Shown here one piece after another: positions 15,101-24,885 of a stretch of 64,000 nt of DNA. Position 1 is the stretch's first letter, and each line of letters starts with the position of its first letter. This DNA comes from Paratinospora sagittata (taxonomy: Eukaryota > Streptophyta > Magnoliopsida > Ranunculales > Menispermaceae), in assembly GCA_035771175.1 (NCBI GenBank), contig CM069594.1, positions 10,168,620-10,232,619 of the forward strand, given 5' to 3'. The notes under the pieces are model-generated. The model was not told the DNA's origin. It saw only the letters and a list, made by a program, of their open reading frames with translations, and did not search any database. The position numbers were made by a program, and so were the translations under genes.

Positions 15101-18100
15101 TAGACAACTGTAACCGGATTACTAACCAAACGGGCCTTAGATTCTTGTTTAATTTATAGGTTTAAACTAAATTCTTAATTGAAAACTTACCAATTCAACC
15201 AATTCAATCCTTGGATGGATATACAAAATATGTTCACTATTTTTATATGTTCTTACATCCCGCATGCCATGATGGCAATGACTGCAAATTTACATTAATG
15301 AATTTTGACCAATATTTGGAGGTATGGCAAAAGCTCACTTGGAGATGTACTTGATCATCATTAACTATCATAGGATCATTTAATCTTGTATTCCTTGAAC
15401 ACACCAATAACTTAATGGACTTATTGAGGCAATACCTCTTGCCCAAAAAATCACCATACTTCTTTTAACACTAGGCATATCAGGTTTTTATCTTTGCTTT
15501 CTTCTATCACTCTTTTTTTGAACTTTATGTGTTCTGCATCATAACCTAAGCGAAGAGCGTATGGGAAGTATGATGTTCTTTTCTTCCAATAAAACCCTTT
15601 AAATTATAACTGATGTGAATGATACCGGACAAACCACCCCTAACTAGTGCAAGTTAATGTGGTTGTTTGATGTCAAGGAACTTTTTTGTATATAAAAGGC
15701 ATTCCTTCTTCCAACTCCATCTCCTTATTTCTTCTCCAAATAACTCGTTTCTTGTCAAAAAATAACTTCTCCAAATAAACCTTAGACCTATAAGAGATAT
15801 AGACGACAACTAGCAGAAAACAACATACTAAAGAAAAAGTGTCAAAATCATAAGAGGAACTAAATTCTCACCTGCTCCCCAAGAAAGTGTGCTGATACAG
15901 AATTCAATGAATATGAACTCAGTTTGTAATCCCTTTGCATAGACTGAAAAAGAAAGAACAACTTGAGTTGATGAGCTTGATTATGGTTAAGCCTAAATGG
16001 CGCTATCAACTTTAGTGTGGCCCATAGAAGAGCATAAGCAAAAGAAACAGCAAGAAAAACCTGAAGCAAATCCAATTGAACTCTCCCTTCAATTGTAACC
16101 TCCTTACTTGCTCTTGTTCCATACTGTCTGAAATAAGCATCAATTGAAAGAAAAAAAAAAACACCTATTATTTATTTGTTTCCATTGATGAAGTCAAGCA
16201 CCACAAAGTCAGTTCAAATGAGGAATCATATGCCATCATATGCTCCCAAAATCAAACACCTGCTACCATTAAGGGAATACAATATATAGAAACATTATCA
16301 CATTGAACAACGCAATGCAAAAGAAAAGAAATTGTGTATGTTGCTATTCATCGGTTTCTCCAAAGATGTTTAAGAAAGTTAGCCTGAGACAACATTCAAC
16401 CCAACTTCTAAGTGGAAAAATAAAATCAGTTGATGTGAAGTCAGCATAACAAGTGAAAGGATTTGAATGGTCCAGAGATACTACACATCAAAACTGCTAC
16501 AGAGAAGTTTTCTCTATTCCAGGTTTCTAACTAGTGCTCAATAAACTTCAGCTGCAAGTTTATGAGCAATAATGACCAAAGCTTCTAAAGAGCCAACTGC
16601 AATAGCTCAAACAAACATCAACAGTAAAATATAATTCAATAAATAACCTCGATGAAAAGGTTGTGTCCCTGACACGAACCCTGCTGCTTCTAATACGGCC
16701 TAGAATTGGGAACTCTGCTATTTTCAAGACCTCAGCCCTCTGTAAACAAAAAAAATAATAATAATAAATCCTCATATTAGCACAAGCTAATTGTATACGA
16801 CATGCCGATTTCCAGCCTCATATGATCCAAAGACATTAATGACGAAGATAATCAAAAAGCTTTGGTTCTCACTTCTTATTAGTTTAAAAAATTTCTTCAG
16901 TAACATACCTCAATCAGATATGGCAAGTCAAATTTGCAGATGTTATATCCAATTATAATATCAGGGTCCACTTCTTGTATAAAATCCTGCAATATTTATT
17001 CTTTCATTAAAAGAGTATGTGAAATAAAAGAGGTGAACAAAAGGGCAACAGATATTGATTTTCATGCCCATGAAGGATAAGGTCTCCTATGGTTCTACTC
17101 CTATCAACATCCAAAAAACAAAGTCCAATGATATTTTACAAACAAATAAAACCACCACAAGATACAATCAAGACAAAAGGCACAAAAAATAATTAAACCA
17201 AAAAATGTGCGTGAATTTCAACATTTCTTCATTAAGAGTTAACAAATAATTCAGTTTGAGTCAAGTTCAAATCAAATTCAGCTTAGTTTGATAACCAATT
17301 CAAACTAAATTTTAGCATTAAAAAAATGACTAATAAAATGAACAACCCAAATATAACCAGAAACACACTTGGAATGCTTCATTTATGCATCTGTGACATC
17401 AAATTTGACAAATCCAGTCGGCTCATTTCAACTATAAAGATTATTCCGAACCATTAATTGTAAGGTGAAACGATATTTTAGGAAAAATCTCTAGTATACG
17501 GGAAATTCTGAAATTCTATTGTTGGTACTTTCTCTCTTGCTTTTACATAAAGATAGTTTCTATATGTGATATGAGAATTTTTTTTATTGAAAACTCGCCA
17601 ACTTTCCATATTCCATAAAGCATTTTAAATTGAACATGATAAACTTTATATGGCAACTATAAACATAAATCAAAGTCCAATCAAAACAAACTCAAAATGC
17701 ATGTGACCTTTCCTACAAATTTAAACCCAACATAAATCACAAGTCAAGCTTGACTTAACTAAGCTTTTTCCCAAATACATGAACTTAGCAACTTGAACCC
17801 ACTTCCTCCATTTTCCTCTATCAAGAGAGTATCCAATTATAACAAAAGTATGCATACCTTTTTTTAGTCATCTCTAACAATATTATTTAAGGTCTCCCTC
17901 TTCTTGTATGTTTCGAAATCATTTGAATCACTTTCTCTCACTTTATCTCCATTTGAAACCATTCCTACCATTTCTTGGATATACTCATTTCTAATTTTAT
18001 CTTATAATGTTTTTCCATACATCCATCATAACATTTTCATTTTTGTCACACTTAACTTATGAATATGTAATTTATTGTTCAACATTTCATTCCATAAAGC

Positions 18101-21100
18101 TAGACTAATGAAATAATTTCATTAATTTATATAATCAAAGTAATTAAAGAGAAGTAAAACAGAATGTCATAAGCTCAAATAAAATTTCAAACACAATTTA
18201 ACCTACACAAGCTAAAAATAAAAAAAGAATTAATGTTTTGGTTCATCTACCCCATTTTATCAACAAATATAGTAAAGAGTTAAGATATATCACCTAAAAA
18301 GGAAACTAAGTCATACTATGCAGAGAACATCAGTAGCTATTTCATAAAACATATACATTCCTACTTCCAATTGCAAAATAATCACTGATTACTTTAAGAA
18401 ATGAAAACAAGTTACCCTCCAAGCTAGCAAAACTTCTCTTTCTGTGTCAAATGGCATCACATCAACACCAACAATAGGAGAGCATGACTTGAGGGTCATA
18501 ATGCTGCGAACAAATGGCTTATCCTCTCCTTGCAGAGTGACTAGATTGGCCACCTAAGGGGAAAAAAGGGAAAATGTGAAGATGAATATTTAGCTTAAAG
18601 AAACAAGAGAAAGAAGGATTAACTGATTCACTGAATAACCTCACAGGTGTAATTCATTTTAAGTAAACAAGATTTCAACCTGGATGACAGGGTCATGACT
18701 AGGTTCAGGAAAATGCCCTTTGCGACCAGCACACTCAATGTCAAAACTCAATATGCGAAATGGAGCAATCTTTGAGAACTCCCCCTCAGGAGGATGACTA
18801 GTTAAATCTGAATATCTATCCATGATGTTAAAGAATTTGTTCTTCTCAAGAGGAAAACTTCACTTGAATTATTTTTATATAATACTTTTTCAATACGGAG
18901 CAGAAAACATCTATGATTCATAAGGATACAGGCAATCAAATTCCTGTTGGCAATAAGACATAGTCTTTGTTGTCTTCTTATATTTTCCAGCAGGAACTTC
19001 AATCCAGTTGCCGCCAACAATATTACAATCAATCATGAATCGAAGAGCAAAAAGAACATTGCTTTCATAAGTGATAAAACTTCTTGTACCAAGACCATCT
19101 ATTTGAATTCCCCTCTCAAGAATGCCTGCAGAACTTATGTAGCAACACTTGAAATATGTGGATGATATCATTTATGATAAACATATGAACAAAGGAAGAA
19201 GAAAAAGGACAATATCACACACATGTTTATGCAAATAATTTAAAAAGACAAAAAAAAAAAATAAGAGAAAGAGAAAAGGAAGGAAAGATATGTACAACAA
19301 GCAGAAAGTATAGGTTAGTTGTCATAAACAAGAGTTGCACACTTAAGCAGTATCTAAAATTCCTCCAAGATGACACTAATTGACAGCTTTTGTCATAAAA
19401 GGCATTTAAAAAAGAAAGTAAGAGAATAATTTATCTTCTGCTTCTTTTGATTGGTGAGTCAGTGACCATGAGGTTAAATTTGTGCATGAGAAGCAGCTGA
19501 CATTTACAAAAATAAAACTTCAAGTTGTTGTGAACCAGAAAATTTTACCTCGACAACCAGCAACCATTGTTGGCAATGCAACTACAATCTTGAGGAAAGG
19601 ATGAGACTGCTGCTGCTGGTAATACATAATGCTTCTCTTCTGCACCATCTCAATCCGTATGACAAATTTGGGAACCGTACTATTCCTGTTTGCCTCTTTC
19701 ATCCTCCCCTAGAAACCACCAAGCACAATGAACAAATCCAAAGCAGTTCAAGGTATTATATGATATGAGGAAATTTTGACTATAACTCAGACTATTATCC
19801 CATAACTTTTCGAAAAAAAAAAAAAAGAAAAAGAAAGAGTGGTACGGAAAATATAATAAGTCATGAATCTAGGATAATAAGGCAATGCAAGTATAACTAT
19901 GAATAAAGGATGGATCACCTAAAGAATCATGGATTACATGGTATCATTCAAGTATTCAACATGGCAACTGAATTGAACATTTTAAAATTTGAAAAATCAT
20001 GTTATTGTTACATGTACATGTTTTATTAAATTGCTAGCCATGTAAGACAGAAAAAAAAAAAAAAATGGCCAGAAAATCAAGCTGAAGGGAGAAGTAAAAG
20101 GCGGCAAGATGAATGAAACCCTTTGGGTCTTCAATCTTAGCCTCTTGTTATATCAGAAAATCAACTCTAGCGATGTTTCATACTTCATAGTAATGCTTCA
20201 AAGAAATGGTAAGTAAGAGAAATGAAATTTACCTCTAGAACCTTATAGAGGGGAGAGATGTCATCAGCTCCCATTCCAGGAAGGCAACTGATGTAGAAAT
20301 ACGGTTCAAATCCATGAACCTTGCAACAAACACTATTCCCTAAAAATACCAAATCTCAGCATGCATTACAAGATAAGAATAGACCAAATAAAAAAAATAA
20401 AAAAAAACTTTTTTTGCTACTTTCTTCAGATATTTTCTATAATCTCTGTCCAGTGATCTTACCATTACACTTAGACCGCGTTTGGTTTGCCACATGGTTC
20501 AAAATTTCCCGAAATTTGGCGAAATTACATGAATTTTTTTCCTTTTTTTAACCACCGAAGTGCGAAGTGGATGTAAAATAAATAAAAAAATACAAAATAA
20601 TTCAATGAAATTTGAAAAATTCGACAAAAAATTCGATAAAATTCAACAAAATTCAATGAAATTCAACAAAAAAGTAAAAAAAATGTTATTTCATCAATAG
20701 GAAACAAAAAAATACCAATGATTATGTATTATTTTCAATTTCATTAACCAACATAGCAATAAACTTTTAAAAAGTAATTTAACAAGCTAACAAATTATGT
20801 AGTTTATGGGATATGCTTTACCAAAAGGAGAAGAAACAAAAATAAATAAATAAAGTTGAAATAAGATAAAAACTTAAAAATAAACTAAAAAGTTCTCAAA
20901 GTCATCTTCTTTTAGTTAACTCTTATAAAACAAGATTAAAAAATAATACATTCAAATAATAAACTAATAAATTAAGCATGGTGAAATTCAAACTAGCAAA
21001 GTATGTGGTCGAGAAGCAAACCACCACAAAATTAAATATCAAAACAAAGAAAAGGAATTAAGACCAAAAGCCACCATTTCAAATTCATCAACCCACTTAA

Positions 21101-22191
21101 CAAGATTGATTTTGTTAGGTCACTTACTGGTATTTTTATGTATTAAAAGTGTCTATTTTATATTAGTTTTTATCTTATACTACAATAAATCTAGATATTT
21201 AAGCATATATGCAAAAATTTTCTATGCCGAACTAAAGTTCTCCGAATTAATTCCAATTTCAAGTGACGAAGTCAAGTCGAAATCAAATTTTAGATCCTTG
21301 GTTCGCGATCCAGAAACAAGAATATAATTCAAAAAGAGAAAATCTGGAAAACGACTTTTTATCGTATTCTAAACAACCTGTTTTCTTAACAAAAAGTGAA
21401 AAACTATTTTCAGAATCTTTTGAACCAAACAAGTTTTCGGTGTTTTTGGATTTTCGAATACAGAAAACTGTATCCAGATCAGGAACCAAATGTGGCCTTA
21501 AAAGACACAAATGTCCATCAAAAGAGACGAAATTTTTTTTTTCAAATTCACTTCAATTGTCTCTCTAATTTTCAACTTTCAATGGAAATTCTGTTCTTTC
21601 AAATGCGAAATGAAACATCCCAAATCCAGCACATGCCCAACGCTAAAGGAAAATGATACCAATTGAAATTGAAATAAACAGGCTTGATTTGATCAACTTT
21701 ACCTTCCCTAGTGACACCAAAGATTCTGAGAATAGCGGCGGGACCAGACGAATTCGGCACCAACTCCTTATGACTCTCGCTGATCACGTAATCAATCTCT
21801 AACTGCTGGAAAACTGCAAAAAACCAACACCATTGATTAAATCCAAAAAAAAAAAAGAAAAAGAACAAGCAAGGAAGAGAAGATTGAACCCTTTACCAAT
21901 GTTACAAGATTGAGAGAGAAACGATGGAGAAAGAGCAGGGCGTGTCCATTTGGAAAGACGGAGAGCTAGGGCTTTGCGTTGCTCTTCCTCTTCGTGGATT
22001 ATGAAAGCCGCTTCTTCGTCTTCTTGAAGTAGGGTTTCTTCCAAGAACACATCTTCGTCCATCTCGTCTTCTTCCATTGTGTGTTGTTGTTGTTGTTGTT
22101 GTTGTTGTTGGAATCGCTTCGGTGGTTGTTGTTGATGAGATCCAGGAGTTGAGGACGGAGGAACGCGCTTCTTGCTGCTTCCGTTGTTCAT
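142..22191 (-). CDS. POLD1: DNA polymerase delta catalytic subunit, exons 1-18 (3' part beyond window)
   Basis: Replicative B-family polymerase of the lagging strand and DNA repair, nuclear, with 3'-5' proofreading. I placed the exons by matching the translation to plant POLD1: 22191-21897, 21813-21703, 20339-20233, 19708-19549, 19125-18930, 18815-18680, 18553-18416, 16986-16909, 16739-16648, 16127-16061, 15943-15872, 9760-9674, 7018-6899, 6807-6709, 1255-1148, 652-557, 465-400, 198-142. All introns are GT-AG, phases agree throughout, and the sum is 2085 nt (695 codons) without a stop. Seen: ExoI FDIE (D315, E317) in exon 6, Exo[10 protein letters not shown] in exon 8, ExoIII YCLKDAY across exons 12/13, polymerase motif [11 protein letters not shown] in exon 15. 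Motifs B and C, the zinc fingers and the stop lie left of position 1. The family is about 1100 aa, so about 400 residues are missing from view. Introns 11 (6.1 kb) and 14 (5.5 kb) are enlarged by transposons. Confidence 0.95.
2740..6612 (+). mobile_element. L1-type LINE, 5'-truncated, in POLD1 intron 14 (antisense to host gene)
   Basis: A non-LTR retrotransposon with endonuclease, reverse transcriptase and a C-terminal zinc-knuckle region in order, ending in an A-run at about 6600-6612. No ORF1 (gag-like) is seen upstream of the endonuclease, so the 5' end is probably truncated near 2700-2760. That edge is not sharply defined, and I found no convincing target-site duplication. It lies wholly within intron 14 (6708-1256) on the strand opposite POLD1. 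Confidence 0.85.
2755..6462 (+). pseudogene. LINE ORF2 (endonuclease, reverse transcriptase, zf-RVT), broken
   Basis: The apurinic-like endonuclease starts at WNIRG (about 2806), with LQETKR carrying the catalytic Glu, SDFN at about 3200 and SDRPV at about 3450. Reverse transcriptase follows: [15 protein letters not shown] (motif A Asp), [10 protein letters not shown] (motif B) and FADDTLF (motif C) at about 4840. A zf-RVT region lies at about 5970-6130 (CLFCYQDGE, then HIFLRCQF). No RNase H domain is seen. Breaks are in-frame stops TGA 3190, TAG 3337, TAG 3565 and TAG 5614, and frameshifts near 3800 and near 4970. All four stops fall where the family usually has Trp (inferred from context). 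It cannot make a working protein. Confidence 0.88.
7019..9002 (-). other. POLD1 intron 12, non-coding part
   Basis: AT-rich intron sequence between exon 13 (ends 7018) and the MITE at 9003. I see no coding homology, RNA gene or clear repeat. The intron continues to 9673. Confidence 0.6.
9003..9213. mobile_element. Small MITE-like inverted-repeat element in POLD1 intron 12
   Basis: The left end (about 9009) reads ACTCTATTTGCAACCTCTA. The right end, in reverse complement, reads ACTCTATTTAGCCTCTA (about 9187-9206). The interior repeats parts of the CCTCTA motif. About 200 bp, with no coding capacity. The target duplication is not clear. Confidence 0.4.
10122..10187 (+). repeat. tRNA-like segment (degenerate tRNA or SINE head)
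   Basis: It carries an A box match TAGCTCAAAAGG and a near B box GGTTTGAGTCC. A perfect D stem (GCTC/GAGC), a perfect 5-bp T stem (CAAGG/CCTTG) and a partly paired acceptor (GGGAA/TTCCC) can be drawn. The anticodon arm does not fold properly, so it is probably a tRNA-derived SINE head or a pseudogene rather than a working tRNA. It lies in POLD1 intron 11. Confidence 0.35.
10471..11262. mobile_element. Non-autonomous hAT-like element (792 bp) with 8-bp target duplication
   Basis: The direct repeat CCAGAGAA flanks it at 10463-10470 and 11263-11270, the 8-bp duplication typical of hAT transposition. The ends are imperfect inverted repeats: CAAGGTTTTAAAAA on the left, and CATTGTTTTAACAA reading inward from the right. 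Subterminal clusters of AGGC/GCCT motifs (GAGGCGTAA, GGCTTAAGCCTC) occur on both sides. No transposase is encoded. It sits in POLD1 intron 11. Confidence 0.75.
11760..12158 (+). pseudogene. LINE 3'-end fragment in POLD1 intron 11
   Basis: An open stretch at 11763-12047 encodes the C-terminal tail of an L1-type ORF2 ([17 protein letters not shown], then NDWVRGW). It is followed by an A-run at about 12148-12158 that marks the LINE 3' end. Everything upstream, including the RT, is missing, as expected for 5' truncation during target-primed insertion. C-rich DNA follows at 12160-12175. Confidence 0.7.
12700..14416 (+). pseudogene. LINE fragment from RT motif C to the 3' end, broken
   Basis: The coding remnant starts just before RT motif C (QYVDD at about 12725, followed by an in-frame TGA). 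It continues through [21 protein letters not shown] and [13 protein letters not shown], then a thumb and tail region with KWLWGF, FWEDIW, the zf-RVT segment (CCLCRKDEE at about 13960) and [14 protein letters not shown]. Frameshifts occur near 13170 and 13980, and stops at about 13708 and 13734. The 3' end is a short A-run near 14410. The endonuclease and RT fingers are absent. It lies in POLD1 intron 11, antisense to the host gene. Confidence 0.8.
14480..14909 (+). pseudogene. Third LINE 3'-end fragment in POLD1 intron 11
   Basis: Frame-broken remnants (FRRKEML, then [12 protein letters not shown] in another frame) match the C-terminal tail of the fragment at 11760, which reads [12 protein letters not shown] at the same place. 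AATAAA-like sequence near 14877 and an A-run at 14901-14909 mark the 3' end. It lies directly behind the second fragment in the same orientation. Confidence 0.6.
14931..15136. mobile_element. Tourist-like MITE, short copy
   Basis: The left end is GGATGTGTTTGGTTGATG. The right end reads inward as GGCCCGTTTGGTTAGTAATC. About 206 bp, with no coding capacity. The right terminal 60 bp resembles the right end of the longer element at 20474-21497, so the two are one family. TTA follows the right end, but the left flank lacks it. Confidence 0.5.
17865..18075 (-). repeat. RTE-type LINE 3' fragment (reverse orientation) in POLD1 intron 7
   Basis: The sequence resembles the common plant RTE-clade coding 3' region in reverse. 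It includes segments such as AAGGTCTCCCTCTTC, CTCTCTCACTTTATCTCC and ATACTCATTTCTAATTTTAT. It is heavily mutated with no open frame. The call rests on remembered family resemblance. Confidence 0.4.
20474..21497. mobile_element. Tourist/PIF-Harbinger-like non-autonomous element in POLD1 intron 2
   Basis: The ends are GACCGCGTTTGGTTTG on the left and, reading inward from the right, GGCCACATTTGGTTCC. A TTA trinucleotide flanks both sides (20471-20473 and 21498-21500), the usual PIF/Harbinger target duplication. About 1 kb, AT-rich, with many GAAATT/AATTC short repeats at about 20580-20670. No transposase. Confidence 0.55.
21897..22191 (-). CDS. POLD1: POLD1 exon 1, with polyglutamine tract and acidic stretch
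   Basis: This exon holds the start ATG at 22191-22189 and the divergent N-terminus of the subunit. It begins MNNGSSKKR, a basic stretch of the kind that could serve in nuclear import. A (CAA)n microsatellite at about 22080-22110 encodes a run of nine or more Gln, followed by an acidic segment ([10 protein letters not shown]) typical of plant POLD1 N-termini. It ends in phase 1 at 21897 and joins exon 2 to give the conserved FQQLEIDY. The Gln run is the only unusual part. No upstream in-frame ATG better fits the family. Confidence 0.9.
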
Positions 22192-22203
22192 GGTGGTTTT
22201 TGC

Positions 22204-22214
22204 TTTGGCGGGAA
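22204..22214 (-). promoter_or_regulatory. E2F binding-site match
   Basis: The plus strand reads TTTGGCGGGAA, matching the E2F consensus (TTTSSCGSS-like). It is 13 bp upstream of the POLD1 ATG. E2F/DP control of replication genes in S phase is well established in plants. Binding here is inferred. Confidence 0.6.
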
Positions 22215-22285
22215 GAGGAGAGGATAGAGTGAAGAGAGCGTTTGTTCAGATGGAAATTGGAGTGATGAAGAGAACGGAAGGGGGG

Positions 22286-22294
22286 ATTCCCGCC
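22286..22294 (-). promoter_or_regulatory. Second E2F-like site
   Basis: ATTCCCGCC carries the TTCCCGCC core of E2F sites, about 80 bp further upstream than the first match. Paired E2F sites are common in DNA replication gene promoters. Confidence 0.5.
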
Positions 22295-22329
22295 AGTTTT
22301 GACACGGGGTGTGCGCTTGGACTCCCAGT

Positions 22330-22346
22330 CACGTGCGTTTCACGTG
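22330..22346. promoter_or_regulatory. Pair of CACGTG (G-box core) motifs
   Basis: Two perfect CACGTG palindromes at 22330-22335 and 22341-22346 start 11 bp apart, about one helical turn, so both face the same side of the DNA. G-box cores bind plant bHLH and bZIP factors. They could serve POLD1, about 140-155 bp upstream of its ATG. No gene is visible on the other side. Confidence 0.45.
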
Positions 22347-22380
22347 AGAATCAGGCTTGCTTTCAACTCACTTTAAATAT

Positions 22381-22860
22381 TGTTTTTTTTATTCAATTGT
22401 TAGCCATTTCATTTTTATTTAAGGAATAATAAGCAAAGAGTAATACTCCACTAACACATTTTATTGACATTGTCCTTATAAATTGTTGTATCGCTTTCAA
22501 TCACGTATTAATGCGTAATTCAAAATGATCTAACAGATCTCAATTGTAATATCAACAAAATGTAAATAAAATTGGTAGCTTTTCTCTCACCATGCCAATT
22601 TACCTAACCCATTGTCCAGGCCCAATTCCTTATATATATATATTGAATCCACTGCAAAATAGTCACTTCACTTGAACAGTTAAAACTCTCAATTTGTAGA
22701 GATTTTTTTCCTTGAAAAATTTCAAACTGGGATAAATGTAGTAGCTAAAGAAGTATAGATTAAGATTCTAAAAAGATCATTAATTGAAATATCATGAAGG
22801 ATTGAACCACATATCTCAAGGTCTTCTACATGCGCCAATGAAGCTTTAATGGAGGCCAAA
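22381..22860. other. Intergenic, no feature recognised
   Basis: AT-rich sequence between the POLD1 promoter and the first putative solo LTR. No coding homology, RNA or repeat family is recognised. A short TATATATATATA run is at about 22633-22645. Confidence 0.6.
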
Positions 22861-24182
22861 TGTCACACTCTGTCCGGATGCGCCTAAACTGACTTTCACT
22901 CACAGGGCGGGCGTCAATACATTATAACAATAATTGAGTGCGCAAGAACACAATTGAGTACAAATCTGATTATATTAATTTCAAAATATATTTTTGTATA
23001 AAATATGATTGAGGGAACAACCTCCCAAAATATCCCTTTAATTAACAAGGATTACAAAATATAAGCCCAAAAATCTCCACCTAGTCCATCCTAATCTCCT
23101 GAGAAAAATTGGATAACAACGGGATGATCTAATGCCCAGTGGATAAAATAGTTCTTAAATATAACAATTAATAAAAGAAACTTCATAATTGAATATCACA
23201 TAAACACAACAAACATCATAAACAATGCAACATGTATGTATGCATGACACCGTCTTGTAATAATTCCATGATTGTACGGCGCTCTGAGTTCACGTACAAA
23301 TGTCCATCCCCAAGTAAACCCAAGTTCTCATTGTACGTCCCCCCCAAGGTCGTCGCCCTGGATTGACGTACAGATGTTCATCCTCAGGTAAATCTGGGTT
23401 CTCATTGTACGTCCATCTCCAGGAAAATATCAAGAATAGTCAGCATTGCTTCTAACTATTTTGTAGATCATAAACCACTTACGTCCCTAGGTGGTGCTTG
23501 TGTATGATGTCAATCATGAGCAGGTCCAGTCTTTACTAACATTAGATGGGATTTGACAGTGTCTGGTGTTTCTTATCAGGTCAGTATCACCACGTGCAAA
23601 GTTAGGATGTTTAACATCACTTGTACAAGCTGATAGCTTTCAGATAAGACCAACCATATCAGTCTCCAGTTGAGAGGTGGACACGAGGTCCATTTAAATA
23701 CTAATTGTCTAGAGCAGCACGCTGCCTCTCGTTCACTATTTAAAGTTACTGAGGACAATACAATGTCTGGTTGAGTCAAATTGACCACTAATCCGATATA
23801 GTAATAGTGTAATACAAGAACTCTAAATATACAGGCATAAGTATGACAGGTATAAACATTATACACAATAATGCAGTGTAAATGAATAGTAGACATAATG
23901 ATAAATGAATGTAAACTTTAATAAAAGTTATAAGACAAGTAAACCTATGTTTCATTCTCCACCTTCAGATAAAAACTCCTTCTTGAACTGGTGTCTCCTC
24001 CCGAGCAAAACCGCGTTGCACCGCGAAGAGAGTCTCAAAAAGAGAAGAGAGAAATCACAAAGAGAGCAAGAGAGAAGAGAGTTGGATTTGGTGTGAAAAT
24101 AACCAGAAAGGGGGAAGGGGCTTTTTATAGTCAAAAGGGTGCTCGAAGTTCTTTTTTTTGTGTGCAAATCTAGGGTATTACA
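22861..24182 (+). mobile_element. Putative solo LTR (about 1.3 kb)
   Basis: It starts TGTCACACTC and ends GGGTATTACA, so it has TG...CA termini with a short inverted match. The flanks are CCAAA on the left (22856-22860) and CCAGA on the right (24183-24187), a 4/5 match consistent with a mutated 5-bp target duplication. A TATA-like CTTTTTATAG lies at 24121-24130. No internal retroelement domain, primer site or second LTR is seen. The style resembles Ty3/gypsy chromovirus LTRs, but the family is not proven. Confidence 0.5.
23289..23414. repeat. Imperfect tandem duplication, 74-bp period
   Basis: Two copies of about 52 bp at 23289-23340 and 23363-23414, each running from a GACGTACA or CACGTACA start to CTCATTGTACGTCC, lie 74 bp apart inside the putative solo LTR. 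The CGTAC motifs are regular and could be regulatory repeats of the LTR. Confidence 0.7.
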
Positions 24183-24669
24183 CCAGAACACTAATCTCGG
24201 TAAATTCATTTAGATGTTTTTCCACAAGGTAAGACCTTTACAATTACTCTATGAGAGTTCTCTCAATATTATTTTATAGATTTCTCCTAAATCTCAGTGA
24301 TGATTTAAGATTATTCCAAAGGATAGGGTTGTAGCCCAACCTACTCGACCCGACCAACCTGATCAAAAAAGTTGGGTTGCGTTGGGTTTTTACCACTTCT
24401 TGGGTCAATTGGGTCACATAAATAGTTACTCGATAGGTGGGGTTTAAGATCTAAAACCCGACCCGCCCGTCGCATAAGTATTTAATATATATATACATAT
24501 ATATATATATGTATATCACACAAACAAATTTTATTTAAGAGGTGCATCTTCAAAATCTAGAATAAAAGGTGGCGGAGGTGGGGTTTTACATGGGGAGAGT
24601 CCCCCCTTTTCCACACAAATTACACAATGGATGAAAGATGTGGAACCATGATTCTTTTAATCTTTTAAT
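24183..24669. other. Intergenic, with G/C-run repeat scrap and AT microsatellite
   Basis: No gene is seen. At about 24330-24475 there are repeated CCCGACC and GTTGGGTT motifs of the kind found in plant hAT-derived repeats, without clear ends. A (TA)n microsatellite lies at about 24485-24515. Confidence 0.5.
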
Positions 24670-24885
24670 AAAGATAAAATCATAGAACCTAATACAAAAT
24701 TCCCAAGAAAACACCACTTCTCTAAATCTTCCATTGAAGATAAAACCATAGACCCCAATACAAAATACCCCCAAAAATTCAAACGAATGTTGTAATCTTC
24801 AATTGATGATAAAATGATCTAACCTACTACAAAATATCCTCAAAACCATCAAATTCTCTTAGTCATCATTAAAGATAAAAATCAC
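24670..24885. repeat. Three-unit minisatellite, about 67 bp period
   Basis: Units begin at about 24670, 24737 and 24806, with a partial unit at 24871. Each starts with a form of AAGATAAAA, continues with CATAGA(A/C)CC and TACAAAAT, and ends in an (A)ATTG or CATT-like boundary. Periods are 67, 69 and 65 bp. Confidence 0.65.

Larger units (their letters stand above)
22192..22380 (-). promoter_or_regulatory. POLD1: POLD1 5' UTR / proximal promoter
   Basis: This GC-richer stretch lies just upstream of the POLD1 ATG. It contains two E2F-type sites (22204-22214 and 22286-22294) and two CACGTG boxes (22330-22335 and 22341-22346). No convincing TATA box sits close to the ATG, as is common for replication genes. 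Purine-rich DNA between 22210 and 22285 probably corresponds to 5' UTR. The transcription start cannot be fixed from sequence. Confidence 0.6.

Noticed and set aside
22172..22429. Plus-strand 85-aa open frame opposite POLD1 exon 1
   Set aside because: It overlaps the POLD1 start and promoter on the other strand, begins with a weak start, and has no family resemblance.
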